Positions 6,077 to 6,601 of a DNA stretch of 6,601 bases are shown here, piece after piece. A model generated the notes under the pieces. It had not been told where the DNA came from, ran no database searches, and saw only the letters and a program-made list of their open reading frames with translations. Position 1 is the stretch's first letter, and the number at the start of each line of letters is the position of its first letter. This stretch comes from Candidatus Neomicrothrix sp. UBA825. GTDB taxonomy: Bacteria; Actinomycetota; Acidimicrobiia; Acidimicrobiales; UBA8592. The stretch covers positions 15,231-21,831 of the forward strand of contig DBHP01000009.1 in NCBI GenBank assembly GCA_002295705.1. Direction: 5' to 3'. The position numbers and the translations under genes were made by a program.

Positions 6077-6601
6077 TTATGCCTTCGTAGTGAAACGTTT
6101 CTGAAGAGCCCCTAATAACGTTAATGAGGCTAATCCTGCGATGATGATGAGAGCGATAAGTCCTCCAGACGTACCAGTAGAACCAGAACTTGAAACAGTG
6201 GTATCAACGATTGCATAGGGTTCGAAACCTGGTTTCGGATCAAGAATATCAAAATTCCAGATAAGCGTTGTGCCTCTGATTTCATCTGCATTCTGTTCAA
6301 GAACTTCGCCTGCAATGGTCACAGAAACCACAAATTCTGGCTCGGGGATTCCGAGTGCTTTAAGAAGCATCGCCGAATCAATATCTTCACTGCCTTGCTC
6401 TCCTTCACCAGCTACGTCCCCAAAGAGGTCATCTGCCGGGAGACGGAAAGTTATAATTCCTTCAACTTCGGTAATCGGAAACCCGTCATCGTCTTCTACG
6501 ACGGCAGCGAGGTCTGAAAAGGATGCTGTGAAATTATATCCGCACCAGGAATCGTCTTCGAAAAATTCAATTTCAGCATCCGGTGGTAGGTCAGAAAGCG
6601 G
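6077..6601 (-). CDS. LppM-like membrane-anchored protein, N-terminus outside window
   Basis: Partial gene: the reading frame is open from the right edge to the stop at 6077-6079, giving 174 visible residues. An ATG at 6370 is internal and should not be taken as the start. The visible part has an acidic globular region (D17-S-W-C-G-Y-N-F-T, then repeated D/E), a beta-sandwich-like segment FVVSVTIAGEVLEQNADEIR (90-109) followed by TTLIWNFDI, a Ser/Gly/Thr linker (about 135-146), and one transmembrane helix (about 147-166) ending in QKRFTTKA. The F-P/A-G-x-V-x-x-x-N then G-T-x-x-W pattern with a C-terminal anchor matches the LppM domain of Actinobacteria, which in mycobacteria is a lipoprotein-like cell-surface protein linked to host interaction. 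A lipobox cannot be checked because the N-terminus is missing. By the positive-inside rule the domain faces outward and the basic tail is cytoplasmic. Confidence 0.65.
   Translation of the reverse strand, partial: PLSDLPPDAEIEFFEDDSWCGYNFTASFSDLAAVVEDDDGFPITEVEGIITFRLPADDLFGDVAGEGEQGSEDIDSAMLLKALGIPEPEFVVSVTIAGEVLEQNADEIRGTTLIWNFDILDPKPGFEPYAIVDTTVSSSGSTGTSGGLIALIIIAGLASLTLLGALQKRFTTKA

Overview
The window reads as a compact chromosomal segment of a bacterium with moderate-to-low GC, probably an uncultured, possibly marine, member of the Actinobacteria (Acidimicrobiia-like). The clues are a leucine tRNA without an encoded CCA end, an LppM-type membrane-anchored protein at the right edge, a long coiled-coil protein whose ends resemble uncharacterised actinobacterial proteins, and short intergenic gaps with AGGAGG-like ribosome binding sites. 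The taxonomic call is an inference from recalled protein families, not a measurement.

Layout, left to right. A complete tRNA-Leu (anticodon GAG) occupies 1-85. A short DUF2892-type membrane protein follows at 190-408. Next is a co-directional group: class II fumarase fumC (467-1864), a four-helix membrane protein whose ATG overlaps the fumC stop (1864-2220), and a helix-turn-helix plus coiled-coil protein 12 bases further on (2233-2817). This group meets a leftward antibiotic-biosynthesis-monooxygenase (ABM) fold protein (2814-3104) tail to tail, with the two stop codons interlocked in a TTAA. A 125-base divergent intergenic region (3105-3229) carries an imperfect inverted repeat made of two opposed -10-like boxes. 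Rightward from it run an M20 amidohydrolase of the AbgB/PM20D2 type (3230-4435) and, after 30 bases and a strong Shine-Dalgarno, a 529-residue coiled-coil protein of unknown function (4466-6055). At the right edge, a leftward LppM-like protein (6077-6601) is cut at its N-terminal side by the window boundary.

How the genes relate. Fumarase is a housekeeping TCA-cycle enzyme, and its coupling to the membrane protein and the DNA-binding-like protein suggests shared transcription rather than an obvious shared pathway. The M20 hydrolase and ABM protein are accessory catabolic or detoxification genes that may share a divergent control region. There are no transposases, integrases, CRISPR arrays or clear rho-independent terminators. 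The best candidate for undescribed biology is the coiled-coil protein at 4466-6055; the window alone does not show that it belongs to a multi-gene system.
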